The notes under the pieces are model-generated. The model did not search any database and was not told the origin of the DNA. It saw only the letters and a program-made list of their open reading frames with translations. 64,000 bases of DNA from Candidatus Zixiibacteriota bacterium. Its GTDB lineage: Bacteria; Zixibacteria; MSB-5A5; DG-27. Numbering within the stretch: the stretch's first letter is position 1; each line of letters begins with the position of its first letter. The stretch lies in NCBI GenBank assembly GCA_030605835.1, contig JAUWHO010000029.1:1-64000 (forward strand), in the 5' to 3' direction. Shown here in pieces: positions 24,692 through 33,693 of the stretch. The position numbers were made by a program, and so were the translations under genes.

Positions 24692-26809
24692 ATGTCCAAG
24701 AGATTTGCAGTCGCATCAATTCTCTGTCTGGCGGCGGTTTTTCTCGTCTCCAGCACCGTTTTGGCCAAGGTCAAAATCGAGGATGCGATGAAGTTTGAGG
24801 TTCTGGCCGATCCCACTTCCCCCCAGATGGATGGCGTCGGCATTCCTCTTAACCCGGGCATGATTCTGACGTCGCCGGGCACCCAGATCGGCATCACCCA
24901 CTACGATTACCAGACTAACGGTTCTACTGGTAACAGGGTGGCTCTGGATGATCTCGGCGGGGTTCACGTCGACTGGATGAGGTCTCCAGTTTTCTGGGGT
25001 TCTGATCGTCAGGTCTATTACAATTTCCGTGATGAGACAGGTGTTTGGGCTTGGCCGGGTGTCGGCACCCAGGTTAGTACCACCGTGGGTGCAGGCTATA
25101 CCAACGTGAGCGTCCTGGCCGACGGTCGGGCGGTAGCCGCCTACCACAGCGTCGGAAACGGTCTCTACAACGTCATCGCAATGGATGTTCTGCGTGGTTT
25201 CGGATCTTTCACCGAGCTGGATGCCCCCGAATGTCCATCGGCATTCTACTATGTGTGGCCTTACATGACCATCGACCGCAGTGGCCGCATTCACATCGCC
25301 GACGCCGAGAACAGCGGCACCGGAACCCCTCAGCAGATTTGCTACACCAGTTCCGCCGACGAGGGAAACACCTGGACCGACCCGGTATTAGTCGACACCC
25401 TGATGGACATCTCTCAGCTTCTCACCTCTTCGAGAGTGTCCGACAAGGTCTGTATCGCCTTCACCCATCCTCGAGACCTGGTCGCCCCTACCCAGTACAA
25501 CAACGACATTTGCTATTATGAGTCTCTGGATGGAGTGACCTGGAACTTCAACGGTGGCATGGTGAACGTCACCAACTACCAGTTCGCAGACACCACCCGG
25601 GCTTACACCGACTGCGACGCGGTGTACGACTATAACGACAATCTGCACCTGCTCTGGAACACTCCGTATTACGATGAGGGCGGCGGTTTCATTACCGTCG
25701 ATGCCTGTCTGTTGATGCACTGGTCGCAAGCCACCGGGATAACCATGGTTGCCAACACCTGGTGGCCCTCCTCCCCCGGCGCCTGGAACCGCTCCAGCTC
25801 CAAGATGTCACTGGGAGTGGACCAGAACAACAACATCTTCGCCCTCTGGACTCAGTTCACCAGCAGCGACAGGTCTGTTGGCGCCTGGTCCAACGGGGAG
25901 CTCTACATCAGCTACTCCACCGACGGTGGTGCCACCTGGAGCACTTCCCAGAATATCACCAACACTCCCACCCCCGACTGCTGGCCGGGAGAGTGCGACA
26001 GCGATCACTGGTCCACCCTAGCGGAGCAAGTCGATGCCAACCTCCACATCACCTACATCAACGATAAGGATGCCGGTGGCATTCCTCAGACCGAGGGTGT
26101 AGACACCGAGAACCCGGTGATGTATCTGGAGGTTGCCAACCCGATCTCCGGAGTATCCATGAGCTGCGAGGCCATCACCCCGGTCTTCTGCCGCGGCAAG
26201 AACTTCTACTTCTCATTGACCGTCAACAACCAGAGCGGTGGAAACGTCTCCGGTCAGCTCTCTTTCGCCGGCTATGCTGGCTATGACTGCGACCCGGGGA
26301 ACACCCTGGTCACCATTCCGAAGGCCAAGAGCTATGCTCCCGGCGTCACAACGGAGTATTACTTCTTCAAGGTTCCGAACGCCGCTGGGCCGGGTCAGTA
26401 TAGTGCCTCCATCGGTGGCTCTCTGAGCGGTTTTGACGTGTACTGCTGTATGAACGTTGACATCGTTCAATGCGTGCCCTGGAAGATTGGCGACAACACC
26501 GAGTGGGATTTGGTAGAGGTCGATCGTCCGGAGGTTGAGCTTCCTACGTTCACCTCGCTTAGCCAGAACTATCCCAACCCCTTCAACGCCAACACCAGCA
26601 TCAGCTACACTCTGGCTGAGGCCGGGAATGTGGGCCTCTCGGTTTACGACATCTCCGGTCGTCTGGTGGCTAGTCTGGTTGATGGGCATCAGGAGTCTGG
26701 CGAGCACACCGCAACCTGGAACGCCTCCGAGTTCTCCAGCGGTGTTTACTTCTACAAGCTCACAACTGCCGATTACACCGCCACCAAGAAGATGCACCTG
26801 CTGAAGTAA
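24692..26809 (+). CDS. secreted Asp-box (BNR-repeat) protein with C-terminal sorting domain, paralogue 1
   Basis: A 705-residue exported protein. The signal peptide is MSKRFAVASILCLAAVFLVSSTVLA. Sialidase-type Asp-box motifs (S-x-D-x-G-x-T-W) occur as SSADEGNTW (about 219), SLDGVTW (about 279) and STDGGATW (about 409), so the main part should be a beta-propeller. Next comes a Cys-rich beta domain (about 485-600, with SCEAITPVFC and DVYCCMNV), then a linker and an 85-residue C-terminal domain (SLSQNYPNPFNANTS, VYDISGRLV, SGVYFYKL), the sorting domain used by type IX-like secretion in the FCB group. No sialidase active site (RIP, catalytic Tyr) is apparent, so enzyme activity is uncertain. It is monocistronic, with its own promoter and terminator, and may be a surface or extracellular binding protein. 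Confidence 0.85.
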   Translation: MSKRFAVASILCLAAVFLVSSTVLAKVKIEDAMKFEVLADPTSPQMDGVGIPLNPGMILTSPGTQIGITHYDYQTNGSTGNRVALDDLGGVHVDWMRSPVFWGSDRQVYYNFRDETGVWAWPGVGTQVSTTVGAGYTNVSVLADGRAVAAYHSVGNGLYNVIAMDVLRGFGSFTELDAPECPSAFYYVWPYMTIDRSGRIHIADAENSGTGTPQQICYTSSADEGNTWTDPVLVDTLMDISQLLTSSRVSDKVCIAFTHPRDLVAPTQYNNDICYYESLDGVTWNFNGGMVNVTNYQFADTTRAYTDCDAVYDYNDNLHLLWNTPYYDEGGGFITVDACLLMHWSQATGITMVANTWWPSSPGAWNRSSSKMSLGVDQNNNIFALWTQFTSSDRSVGAWSNGELYISYSTDGGATWSTSQNITNTPTPDCWPGECDSDHWSTLAEQVDANLHITYINDKDAGGIPQTEGVDTENPVMYLEVANPISGVSMSCEAITPVFCRGKNFYFSLTVNNQSGGNVSGQLSFAGYAGYDCDPGNTLVTIPKAKSYAPGVTTEYYFFKVPNAAGPGQYSASIGGSLSGFDVYCCMNVDIVQCVPWKIGDNTEWDLVEVDRPEVELPTFTSLSQNYPNPFNANTSISYTLAEAGNVGLSVYDISGRLVASLVDGHQESGEHTATWNASEFSSGVYFYKLTTADYTATKKMHLLK

Positions 26810-26860
26810 ATCACAGATTACGTGGAGGCAACGCTGCCTTCACAAATCTGACCTCAGACA

Positions 26861-26893
26861 AAAGCCCTCGGGAGAAAACCCGGGGGCTTTTTT
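26861..26893 (+). terminator. rho-independent terminator of paralogue 1
   Basis: AAGCCCTCGGG pairs with CCCGGGGGCTT around AGAAAA, followed by a T-run ending at 26893. Nearly the same sequence ends paralogue 2. The -35 box of the next gene begins two bases later. Confidence 0.92.
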
Positions 26894-26894
26894 C

Positions 26895-26923
26895 TTGACA
26901 AATCGTGTTAGGAGATTTATATT
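26895..26923 (+). promoter_or_regulatory. strong promoter of the second secreted Asp-box gene
   Basis: TTGACA (26895-26900), 17 bases, TATATT (26918-26923). It follows the T-run of the preceding terminator almost without gap, so each paralogue is its own transcription unit. Confidence 0.8.
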
Positions 26924-27010
26924 GATAGTGAGCACTGAGAAAACTCTTTTTGATCTTCTTCCTGTGGGTGCTTTTTAAGTTCAGCTCGCGCATTTGATAC
27001 GTTATTAATG

Positions 27011-27100
27011 AGGAGGTGATTGTCAAAGGGGATATCTTTCTGAGCACAAATCCATCCCCTTCAAACCACAAACCTTAAAAAACGCAATTAGGAGGTTTAA
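27011..27100 (+). repeat. conserved 5' leader, copy 2
   Basis: Homologous to 24601-24691. AGGAGGTGAT is at 27011-27020, 89 bases before the start codon, and the working ribosome binding site AGGAGG is directly before the ATG. A short frame GTG...CCT TAA of 20 codons exists in both copies (ending SNHKP), but its GTG overlaps the Shine-Dalgarno sequence, so it may not be translated. Confidence 0.8.
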
Positions 27101-29260
27101 ATGTCTAAGAGATTAACAGTCGTATCAATTCTCTGTCTGGTGGCCGTTTTTCTGATTTCCGGTTCGGCTCTCGCCGGAGAAGTAGACAAAGCCAGAATTT
27201 CTGACATGACGGATGCCGCCGGAGGTTTGGCCGACCTTATCTCTCCGCCAGCCGGTGCCAGCCATACCATCCCTCTGAATCCAGGTCAGGTCTTGACTTC
27301 ACCTGGTTACATGGTCGGCACCACTCATTACGATATGCAGACTAACGCTTCGACCGGTAATCGCATCGTCAAGGACGCCTCCGGCAACATCCACGTCTGC
27401 TGGATGAACGGGGTCAATCAGGTGTCCGGCAACCGTTGGATCTACTACAACTTCCGGGATGCCGCCTCCGGCTTCTGGAACTGGACCACCACCGGGACCC
27501 AGGTGAATCCTCCTCCCCAGGGAGATGGTTACACTAATCTGGACGTCCGCAGCGGTGGTGAAGCCGTAATCACCTACCACAGCATCGTTGATGCAGACTG
27601 GACGGTGGTTTCGGCTGACCTTCTGCCCGGTTTCGGACAATTCACCGAATATGACGTCCCCGATATCCTTTCGAACCCGGAGATGGAATGCATCTGGTCT
27701 TATGTCGCCGTTGACCGCCAGGATCGCATCCAGATCGTAGCTCACGAATACATCAGTGCAGGCGGGGAGCCCAAACGGCTGATGTATACACGCTCAGATG
27801 ATGGCGGTCGCACCTGGCCCGACCCAGTGATCGTGGATACTCTTCACAGCATTGCTGGAATAATTGTGGCCTCCTCGGTGGACGACAAGGTTGCTATAGT
27901 CTATGGTCATCATACTGTCAATCCCGACGTCCGCCACGACCTCTATTATGTTGAGTCGGAGGATGGCATCACCTGGGACTGGAACAATAAGGTCAACGTC
28001 ACCAACTTTTACACCAACCCTAGCCTTGACAGCACCGTAGCTTACCAGGACAACGACGCCGTTTATGACAAGGACGGAAACCTGCACATCGTCTGGATCG
28101 GGACTCACTGGGCTAGCGGCGGGGGTTGGTATTACCATTCTTATTTAATGCACTGGAGCGAAGCTACCGGAATCACCGAGATCGCCGAGCATCCCCAGCA
28201 TGATTTCACCAGCTGCTCGCCTGGCGATCATAACCTAGCTTTCGCCAAGCTGAGTATAGCCTGCGATTCCGACAACAACCTCTTTGTGATCGCCACCCGC
28301 TTTGACAACCAGGATTGTTCCGTGGGCGGTTACGCCAATGGGGAAATTTACGGCACTGGCTCCCGCGATGGTGGCGCCACTTGGGGGGATGTAGTGAACT
28401 TGACCAACTCCCCGACTCCCGACTGCTGGCCCGGAGAGTGCGACAGCGACCACTGGTCCAGCCTGGCAGAAATGGTGGATGACTCCCTCTACATTCTATA
28501 CATCAATGACAAGGACGCCGGCGGCGCTCCCCGGCCAGAAGGGGTCGCCACCGAAAACCCGGTAATGTATTACGCTTTTGACAAAGATGCGCTTCTACCA
28601 GCCGGGGTCTCTATGAGCTGCAAGACCTTCCCGGCTTTCTGCCGTGGCTCCGAATTCCTCTTCAGGCTGATCGTCAGGAATGAGAGCCCGGGGAATGTCT
28701 CCGGGACTCTGACTTTCAGCGCCTACTCTGACCATTACTGCGACCCAGCGAATCTGCTGGTCAGCATCCCGCGGAATAAGACCTTCGCTCCTGGTACAAC
28801 CGTCAGCTACTATGGCTTCGAGATCCCCAATCAGATCAGCACCGGTCCGTACAGCGCCTCAGTCGGGGGTGCCCTCGGAGGCTCTGACGTCTACTGTTGC
28901 ATGAACACCAACATCATCCGGTGTTCCCCTTGGAGATCGGAAGATCATACCGCCTGGGAGCTGGTTGAAGTTGACCGAGCTGACTTCGAGCTTCCTACGT
29001 TCACCTCGCTTAGCCAGAACTATCCCAACCCCTTCAACGCCAACACCAGCATCAGTTACACGCTGGCTGAGGCCGGGAACGTGAACCTCTCGGTTTACGA
29101 CATCTCCGGTCGTCTGGTGGCTACCTTGGTTGATGGGCATCAGGTGTCTGGCGAGCACACCGCAACCTGGAGCGCCTCCGAGTTCTCCAGCGGTGTTTAC
29201 TTCTACAAGCTCACCACTGCAGATTACACTGCCACCAAGAAAATGCACCTGCTGAAGTAG
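27101..29260 (+). CDS. secreted Asp-box (BNR-repeat) protein with C-terminal sorting domain, paralogue 2
   Basis: A 719-residue paralogue of the preceding gene with the same order of parts: signal peptide (MSKRLTVVSILCLVAVFLISGSALA), a propeller with Asp-boxes SDDGGRTW (about 232), SEDGITW (about 285) and SRDGGATW (about 421), the shared motif PTPDCWPGECDSDHWSSLAE, a Cys-rich beta domain (SCKTFPAFC, DVYCCMNT) and the 85-residue sorting domain ending KMHLLK. The propeller part has diverged clearly, whereas the last 85 codons are almost identical in DNA to paralogue 1. No catalytic residues could be recognised. Both proteins may be abundant surface or secreted products, given the strong promoters and terminators. 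Confidence 0.85.
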   Translation: MSKRLTVVSILCLVAVFLISGSALAGEVDKARISDMTDAAGGLADLISPPAGASHTIPLNPGQVLTSPGYMVGTTHYDMQTNASTGNRIVKDASGNIHVCWMNGVNQVSGNRWIYYNFRDAASGFWNWTTTGTQVNPPPQGDGYTNLDVRSGGEAVITYHSIVDADWTVVSADLLPGFGQFTEYDVPDILSNPEMECIWSYVAVDRQDRIQIVAHEYISAGGEPKRLMYTRSDDGGRTWPDPVIVDTLHSIAGIIVASSVDDKVAIVYGHHTVNPDVRHDLYYVESEDGITWDWNNKVNVTNFYTNPSLDSTVAYQDNDAVYDKDGNLHIVWIGTHWASGGGWYYHSYLMHWSEATGITEIAEHPQHDFTSCSPGDHNLAFAKLSIACDSDNNLFVIATRFDNQDCSVGGYANGEIYGTGSRDGGATWGDVVNLTNSPTPDCWPGECDSDHWSSLAEMVDDSLYILYINDKDAGGAPRPEGVATENPVMYYAFDKDALLPAGVSMSCKTFPAFCRGSEFLFRLIVRNESPGNVSGTLTFSAYSDHYCDPANLLVSIPRNKTFAPGTTVSYYGFEIPNQISTGPYSASVGGALGGSDVYCCMNTNIIRCSPWRSEDHTAWELVEVDRADFELPTFTSLSQNYPNPFNANTSISYTLAEAGNVNLSVYDISGRLVATLVDGHQVSGEHTATWSASEFSSGVYFYKLTTADYTATKKMHLLK

Positions 29261-29314
29261 ACCACAGATTACGTGGAGGTGACCCATTCACCCCACGAAA
29301 TTTGAGGCTAAATC

Positions 29315-29348
29315 AAAGCCCTCGGGAGAAAACCCGGGGGCTTTTTTT
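29315..29348 (+). terminator. rho-independent terminator of paralogue 2
   Basis: The same stem and loop as at 26861 (AAGCCCTCGGG-AGAAAA-CCCGGGGGCTT) with a T-run. It ends the tandem secreted-protein pair. Confidence 0.92.
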
Positions 29349-29647
29349 GCTGAAGTTCGGCTGAAGGACCACTATATCGAGCCCCGGAAAGTCTACAGGG
29401 AGGGCAAAGTCAAAGATGGCCTAGGAGATTACAGGGAATTGTGCAAAGATTACAGAAGAGCTGGACTACTACAAAGAAGGTAAAAAGGTATCTCGGAAAG
29501 GAGCGAAGGAGCCTCCATAGATAGCTCAGGTAGTGAGCTCGAAAAATAAGGGATAAGAAACAGGGAAACGGAGTCCCTGGCCTCGTCCACCCACCGGGGC
29601 CTTTATTGGTTCACGGTTCACAGTTCACGGAAGAACCCTGTGTCCTG
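29349..29647. other. intergenic region with possible coding debris
   Basis: About 300 bases between the terminator and the convergent purA gene. The first part contains phrases that read like a decayed Tyr-Lys-Gly repeat gene (codons for VYREGKVKDG near 29390, DYYKEGKKV near 29465) but no start or long frame. The end (29605-29650) contains the word-like TTCACGGTTCACAGTTCACGG. No intact gene. Confidence 0.4.
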
Positions 29648-30934
29648 TCACCTGTTCCCTTTCCTGTAGATTATCTCGCGCCGGGCAACCCCGGTGGAGA
29701 TGAGTCCAACCTTGACGCCGACTAAATCCTCTATGAAGGAGACGTAAGCCTTCGCTTTCTGGGGCAATTCCTCCCAGGAGGTCAGGCCGGAGGTCTGCGA
29801 CTGCCAGCCGGGAAGGGACTGGTAGAGCGGCTTGAAATTCTCCCAACAGCTCAAATCTTCAGGAAAGCGATCCGTTTGGATACCGTTAATCTGGTAGGAG
29901 ATGCAAACATTTATCTCCGAAAATTCGTCCAGGACGTCCAACTTGGTCAGCGCCAGTTTGTTTGCCCCGTTGATCCGAGTAGTGTATTTCAAGGCCACCA
30001 AATCCAGCCATCCGCAGCGACGAGGACGCCCGGTGGTTGCCCCGAACTCGTTTCCCCTCTTCCTTAACCCCTCTCCAATCTGGCCAGTCTCTTCCGTTGG
30101 GAAGGGCCCGTTGCCCACCCTGGTATTGTAAGCCTTGGCTATTCCGATGGTCTCGTGAAGCGCCACCGGGGGGATGCCCAGCCCGGTGAAAATCCCTCCC
30201 ACCGAGGTGTTGGAGGAGGTGGTGTAAGGATAGGTACCGAAATCGACATCTAAGAGAGCACCCTGGGCGCCTTCAAACAGGATGTTCTTTTTCTCCTTGA
30301 TCGCCTCCAGAAGTAGAGTTGAGGTGTCACACAAAAGAGGAATCAATCTCTCCTTGTAAGAAAGCAGGTGGTTCAACAGATAATCTCTGTCGAAGGCCTT
30401 TTTGTCTTCGGACCTATCCGCAAAATCTTCCTTGAAGCTCAAAGTGAGATTTAGTTTCCTCTCCAGCGTCCCCCGGTCGAAGATGTCCGAGACCCGAATG
30501 CCGAGGCGGTTCACCTTGTCCACGTATGCAGGACCTATCCCGCGAGATGTCGTCCCAAGAGCTTCATCCCCCTTGTCAGAGTCTTGAAGGCGGTCAATCA
30601 TCTTGTGATAGGGCAAGACCAGATTCGCCTTTCCGGAGAGAAAGAGCCTGCCGGTCAGATCGTATCCCCTGGCTTTCAGCTCCTCCACCTCCCGGAAAAG
30701 TTGCTCTAAGTCCACCACCACCCCGTTGCCAATGACACATACCTTCCCCGGGTGCAGAGCGCCGGAGGGAAGAAGGTGAAGGATGAACTGCTCCTTTCCA
30801 AAAACGACAGTATGTCCGGCATTGGCGCCACCCTGAAAACGGGCGATGATATCGGCCTTTTCCGCCAGGAGGTCAACTATTTTCCCCTTCCCCTCATCTC
30901 CCCACTGAGCTCCTAAGACCGCGATGTTTGGCAT
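29648..30934 (-). CDS. purA: adenylosuccinate synthetase
   Basis: Joins IMP and aspartate using GTP in the first committed step of AMP synthesis; cytoplasmic. The 428-residue protein has normal length and all main motifs: VLGAQWGDEGKGKIVDLLA at the N-terminus, GGANAGHTV, TTSRGIGPAYVDK, EGAQGALLDVDFGTYPYTTSSNT and GRPRRCGWLDLV. It starts with ATG behind AAAGGAGAG and lies 10 bases after engB, with which it is probably co-transcribed. Confidence 0.97.
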   Translation of the reverse strand: MPNIAVLGAQWGDEGKGKIVDLLAEKADIIARFQGGANAGHTVVFGKEQFILHLLPSGALHPGKVCVIGNGVVVDLEQLFREVEELKARGYDLTGRLFLSGKANLVLPYHKMIDRLQDSDKGDEALGTTSRGIGPAYVDKVNRLGIRVSDIFDRGTLERKLNLTLSFKEDFADRSEDKKAFDRDYLLNHLLSYKERLIPLLCDTSTLLLEAIKEKKNILFEGAQGALLDVDFGTYPYTTSSNTSVGGIFTGLGIPPVALHETIGIAKAYNTRVGNGPFPTEETGQIGEGLRKRGNEFGATTGRPRRCGWLDLVALKYTTRINGANKLALTKLDVLDEFSEINVCISYQINGIQTDRFPEDLSCWENFKPLYQSLPGWQSQTSGLTSWEELPQKAKAYVSFIEDLVGVKVGLISTGVARREIIYRKGNR

Positions 30935-30944
30935 TGGCTCTCCT

Positions 30945-31556
30945 TTATCTTTTCGAAAGGGTCTTGGCGTAAGTTAGCTGCGCCTCCATCCACCTTAGAA
31001 TCTCCCTTTTACCCTCTCCCGTAACAATTGAGAAGAAGATCTTGTCCAATGGGCCGTAAAGCTCATCCTTCTCAAGCTCCCTTGTGAACTCGGCTCGGGA
31101 TCGATTCGTCAGTTTGTCCACTTTGGTCAAGGCCACTAACACTCTCACCCCCAAATCTTGCAGATACTCAGTGAGCTGGCGATCAAGAGGCGTGGGGGGA
31201 TGACGACTGTCGATGATGTGCACCAGCCCGGCCAGATATTCTGAATCTTCAAGGTAGTTGCTCACCAGCTCCGCCCAAGCCTTCTTGAGGGATTTCGGGG
31301 CCTTGGCATAACCGTAACCGGGAAGGTCAACGAGATAGAAACCTTCGTTTATCAGAAAGTAGTTCAGACACCGGGTCTTACCCGGAGTGGAGGAGACCTT
31401 CGCCAAGCTTTTCCGTCCCACCAATCGATTCAACAGCGAGGATTTGCCGACGTTGGAACGACCGGCGACGGCCATCTCCGGAAGTCTCCGTTTAGGCAGC
31501 TTGTCGAGGCTGTAAACAGACGTTACAAACTCGGCGTTTTTGATCTCAAGGGACAT
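30945..31556 (-). CDS. engB: ribosome biogenesis GTPase EngB/YsxC
   Basis: A GTPase needed for assembly of the large ribosomal subunit. The 203-residue protein has the G motifs GRSNVGKSSLLNRL (G1), TPGKT (G2), DLPGYGYAK (G3), LTKVDKL (G4) and the EngB-typical HIIDSRHPPTPLD. It is encoded between clpX and purA on the - strand. Confidence 0.96.
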   Translation of the reverse strand: MSLEIKNAEFVTSVYSLDKLPKRRLPEMAVAGRSNVGKSSLLNRLVGRKSLAKVSSTPGKTRCLNYFLINEGFYLVDLPGYGYAKAPKSLKKAWAELVSNYLEDSEYLAGLVHIIDSRHPPTPLDRQLTEYLQDLGVRVLVALTKVDKLTNRSRAEFTRELEKDELYGPLDKIFFSIVTGEGKREILRWMEAQLTYAKTLSKR

Positions 31557-31692
31557 TGAAGGTTCCGGTGCTGTCGAATGCCCACGTTGGACAGCTTGCG
31601 TCAGATGTGGGCAGCTGACGCCACCTCAAAGAATAGGGCACAAAAGACAGGAGACCGGAAACAGGGAATTGCCGGTGAACTGTGATCTATCC

Positions 31693-32952
31693 TCACGCCC
31701 TCTTTCTCTTCAAATCCTCTACCATTATGTAAGTGGGAGGCTGTCCCCGCGAAACAACTTCAGGAGTTATAATGCACTCCGCAATCCCCTGCTGAGAGGG
31801 TAGCTGAAACATGATATCCCGCATCGCCACCTCTAAGATACTTCTCAAGGCTCGTGCTCCTATCTCCCGCTTCAAAGCCAGATCCACAGCCGTATCCAAA
31901 GCATCTTCGGTGAAGGTCAACCTCACTCCCTCCAGCTCGAAGAATTTCTGATACTGCTTGACTAATGCGTTTTTCGGCTCTGTTAAGATCTTGAACAGGG
32001 CCTCTTTGTCGAGAGCATCCAGGGCGCTGACCACCGGCAGTCGACCGATGATCTCGGGAATAAGCCCGAACTTCAGAAGATCTCCCGGCTCCACGCAAGA
32101 TAACACCTGCCCGATGGACATATCCTTGAGAGCCGACTCCGCTTGAAAGCCGATGACCTTCTTGCCTAAGCGACGCTGGATTATTTTCTCCAATCCGTCG
32201 AAGGAGCCACCACAGAGGAAGAGGATATTCTTGGTGTTGATGTTGATCAGGGGTTGTTCGGGATGTTTGCGCCCGCCTCGTGGTGGCACCGCCGCGATCG
32301 TCCCCTCCAAAATCTTTAAAAGCCCCTGCTGGACTCCCTCCCCGGAGACATCTCTGGTTATGGTGGGATTGGCATCCTTGCGCGCAATCTTGTCCAGCTC
32401 GTCGATGTAGGCGATTCCCCGCTCCGCGAAGGCAACATTGTAGTCGGCGGCCTGCAGCAGCCGCACCAGGATGTTCTCGACATCCTCCCCGACATAGCCG
32501 GCCTCGGTGAGAACGGTGGCATCGGCAATGGTGAAGGGAACCTTGAGTAATCGTGCCAGAGTCTGTGCCAGGAGGGTCTTACCGGTCCCGGTGGGTCCCA
32601 GAAGGAGGATGTTGGACTTCTCCAGTTCGACCTCATCTTCCTTTTCGGGGGGATTCAGGATCCTCTTGTAATGGTTGTAAACCGCAACCGCAATGGTCTT
32701 TTTGGCAAGCTCCTGCCCGATGACATACTGGTCTAAAAAGGCCTTAATCTCCACCGGCGTGGGCACAACTTTCAGGTGCTCGCTGATGGAGCCGATCTTC
32801 TCCGTCTGAACTACCTGGTTTAAGGTTTCGACGCAGAAAGAACATATTGCCGCCCTGGAGGAGGCGAAAAGCCTCTCGGTGCGGCTCTGAGGACGCCCAC
32901 AGAAGTAACATTCCCCGATCGGCTCTTCGCGGTCATTTTTGCTATTGGACAT
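31693..32952 (-). CDS. clpX: ATP-dependent Clp protease ATP-binding subunit ClpX
   Basis: A AAA+ unfoldase that feeds substrates to ClpP. The 419-residue protein begins with the Cys4 zinc-binding domain ([14 protein letters not shown]...CSFC), then Walker [16 protein letters not shown], Walker [12 protein letters not shown], the pore and sensor region [20 protein letters not shown] and the C-terminal domain with [10 protein letters not shown]. The loop used for ClpP docking is harder to read: the usual IGF appears as VIGFQAES. It follows clpP by about 43 bases on the - strand. Confidence 0.97.
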   Translation of the reverse strand: MSNSKNDREEPIGECYFCGRPQSRTERLFASSRAAICSFCVETLNQVVQTEKIGSISEHLKVVPTPVEIKAFLDQYVIGQELAKKTIAVAVYNHYKRILNPPEKEDEVELEKSNILLLGPTGTGKTLLAQTLARLLKVPFTIADATVLTEAGYVGEDVENILVRLLQAADYNVAFAERGIAYIDELDKIARKDANPTITRDVSGEGVQQGLLKILEGTIAAVPPRGGRKHPEQPLININTKNILFLCGGSFDGLEKIIQRRLGKKVIGFQAESALKDMSIGQVLSCVEPGDLLKFGLIPEIIGRLPVVSALDALDKEALFKILTEPKNALVKQYQKFFELEGVRLTFTEDALDTAVDLALKREIGARALRSILEVAMRDIMFQLPSQQGIAECIITPEVVSRGQPPTYIMVEDLKRKRA

Positions 32953-32995
32953 AGGACCAGTTTACCTGCAGTCGATCGGAAGCGAAAGTAAGAAG

Positions 32996-33619
32996 CTAGC
33001 TTTCCCTCTTGACATATACCTCATCCACCAGGCCGTAAGCCTTGGCCTCTTCGGCGGACATGAAGAAGTTGCGATCGGTATCTTTTTCGATCTTCTCTAT
33101 CGGCTGGCCGGTATGCTTGGAGAGGATTTCGTTGATACGTCTTTTCACCTCCAGCATCTCCTTGGCGTGGATCTCGATGTCGGAAACCTGTCCCTGCACC
33201 CCACCCCAGGGCTGGTGAATCAGAATCCGGGCATTGGGGAGGGCCGCCCTCTTCCCCTTGGCACCTGCCGCCAACAGAAGCGCCCCCATGCTTGCCGCCA
33301 ATCCCACGCAAGTGGTGGCCACATCTGGCTTGATAAACTGGATGGTGTCGTAAATTGCCATGCCTGCGGTCACGGTCCCCCCGGGCGAGTTGACGTAGAG
33401 AAAAACATCCTTTTCGGGCTCTTCGGCCTCCAAAAATAGAAGCTGGGCAATAATCAGATTGGCGACATTATCGTCGATGGGAGTGCCCACAAAGACAATG
33501 CGGTCCTTCAGAAGCCGGGAGTAAATATCGTAAGCTCTCTCCACTCTCCCGCTCTGTTCCACGACCATCGGTATTAGAGGCATATCAATCTCCTGCTGTT
33601 TTATGTTCAGTTCGCTCAT
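32996..33619 (-). CDS. clpP: ATP-dependent Clp protease proteolytic subunit ClpP
   Basis: A serine peptidase that forms the degradation chamber for ClpX. The 207-residue protein has the catalytic Ser in [14 protein letters not shown], His in [11 protein letters not shown] and Asp in [11 protein letters not shown]. The N-terminus contains the processing-site-like [22 protein letters not shown]. Order on the - strand is tRNA-Leu, tig, a foreign-looking nuclease gene, clpP, clpX. Normally tig and clpP are direct neighbours, so the nuclease gene interrupts the cluster. Confidence 0.97.
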   Translation of the reverse strand: MSELNIKQQEIDMPLIPMVVEQSGRVERAYDIYSRLLKDRIVFVGTPIDDNVANLIIAQLLFLEAEEPEKDVFLYVNSPGGTVTAGMAIYDTIQFIKPDVATTCVGLAASMGALLLAAGAKGKRAALPNARILIHQPWGGVQGQVSDIEIHAKEMLEVKRRINEILSKHTGQPIEKIEKDTDRNFFMSAEEAKAYGLVDEVYVKRES

Positions 33620-33693
33620 TCAACATCCTGCGCGTATCCGACGTGGCCGGGACAATTTGCGCCAGCAGTTAAGCTCGAACCAGATACACACCA

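Noticed and set aside
24610-24798. 62-residue frame in the leader of the first Asp-box gene
   Set aside because: Not preserved in the second copy, where a stop follows after seven codons, and it overlaps the signal peptide of the real gene.
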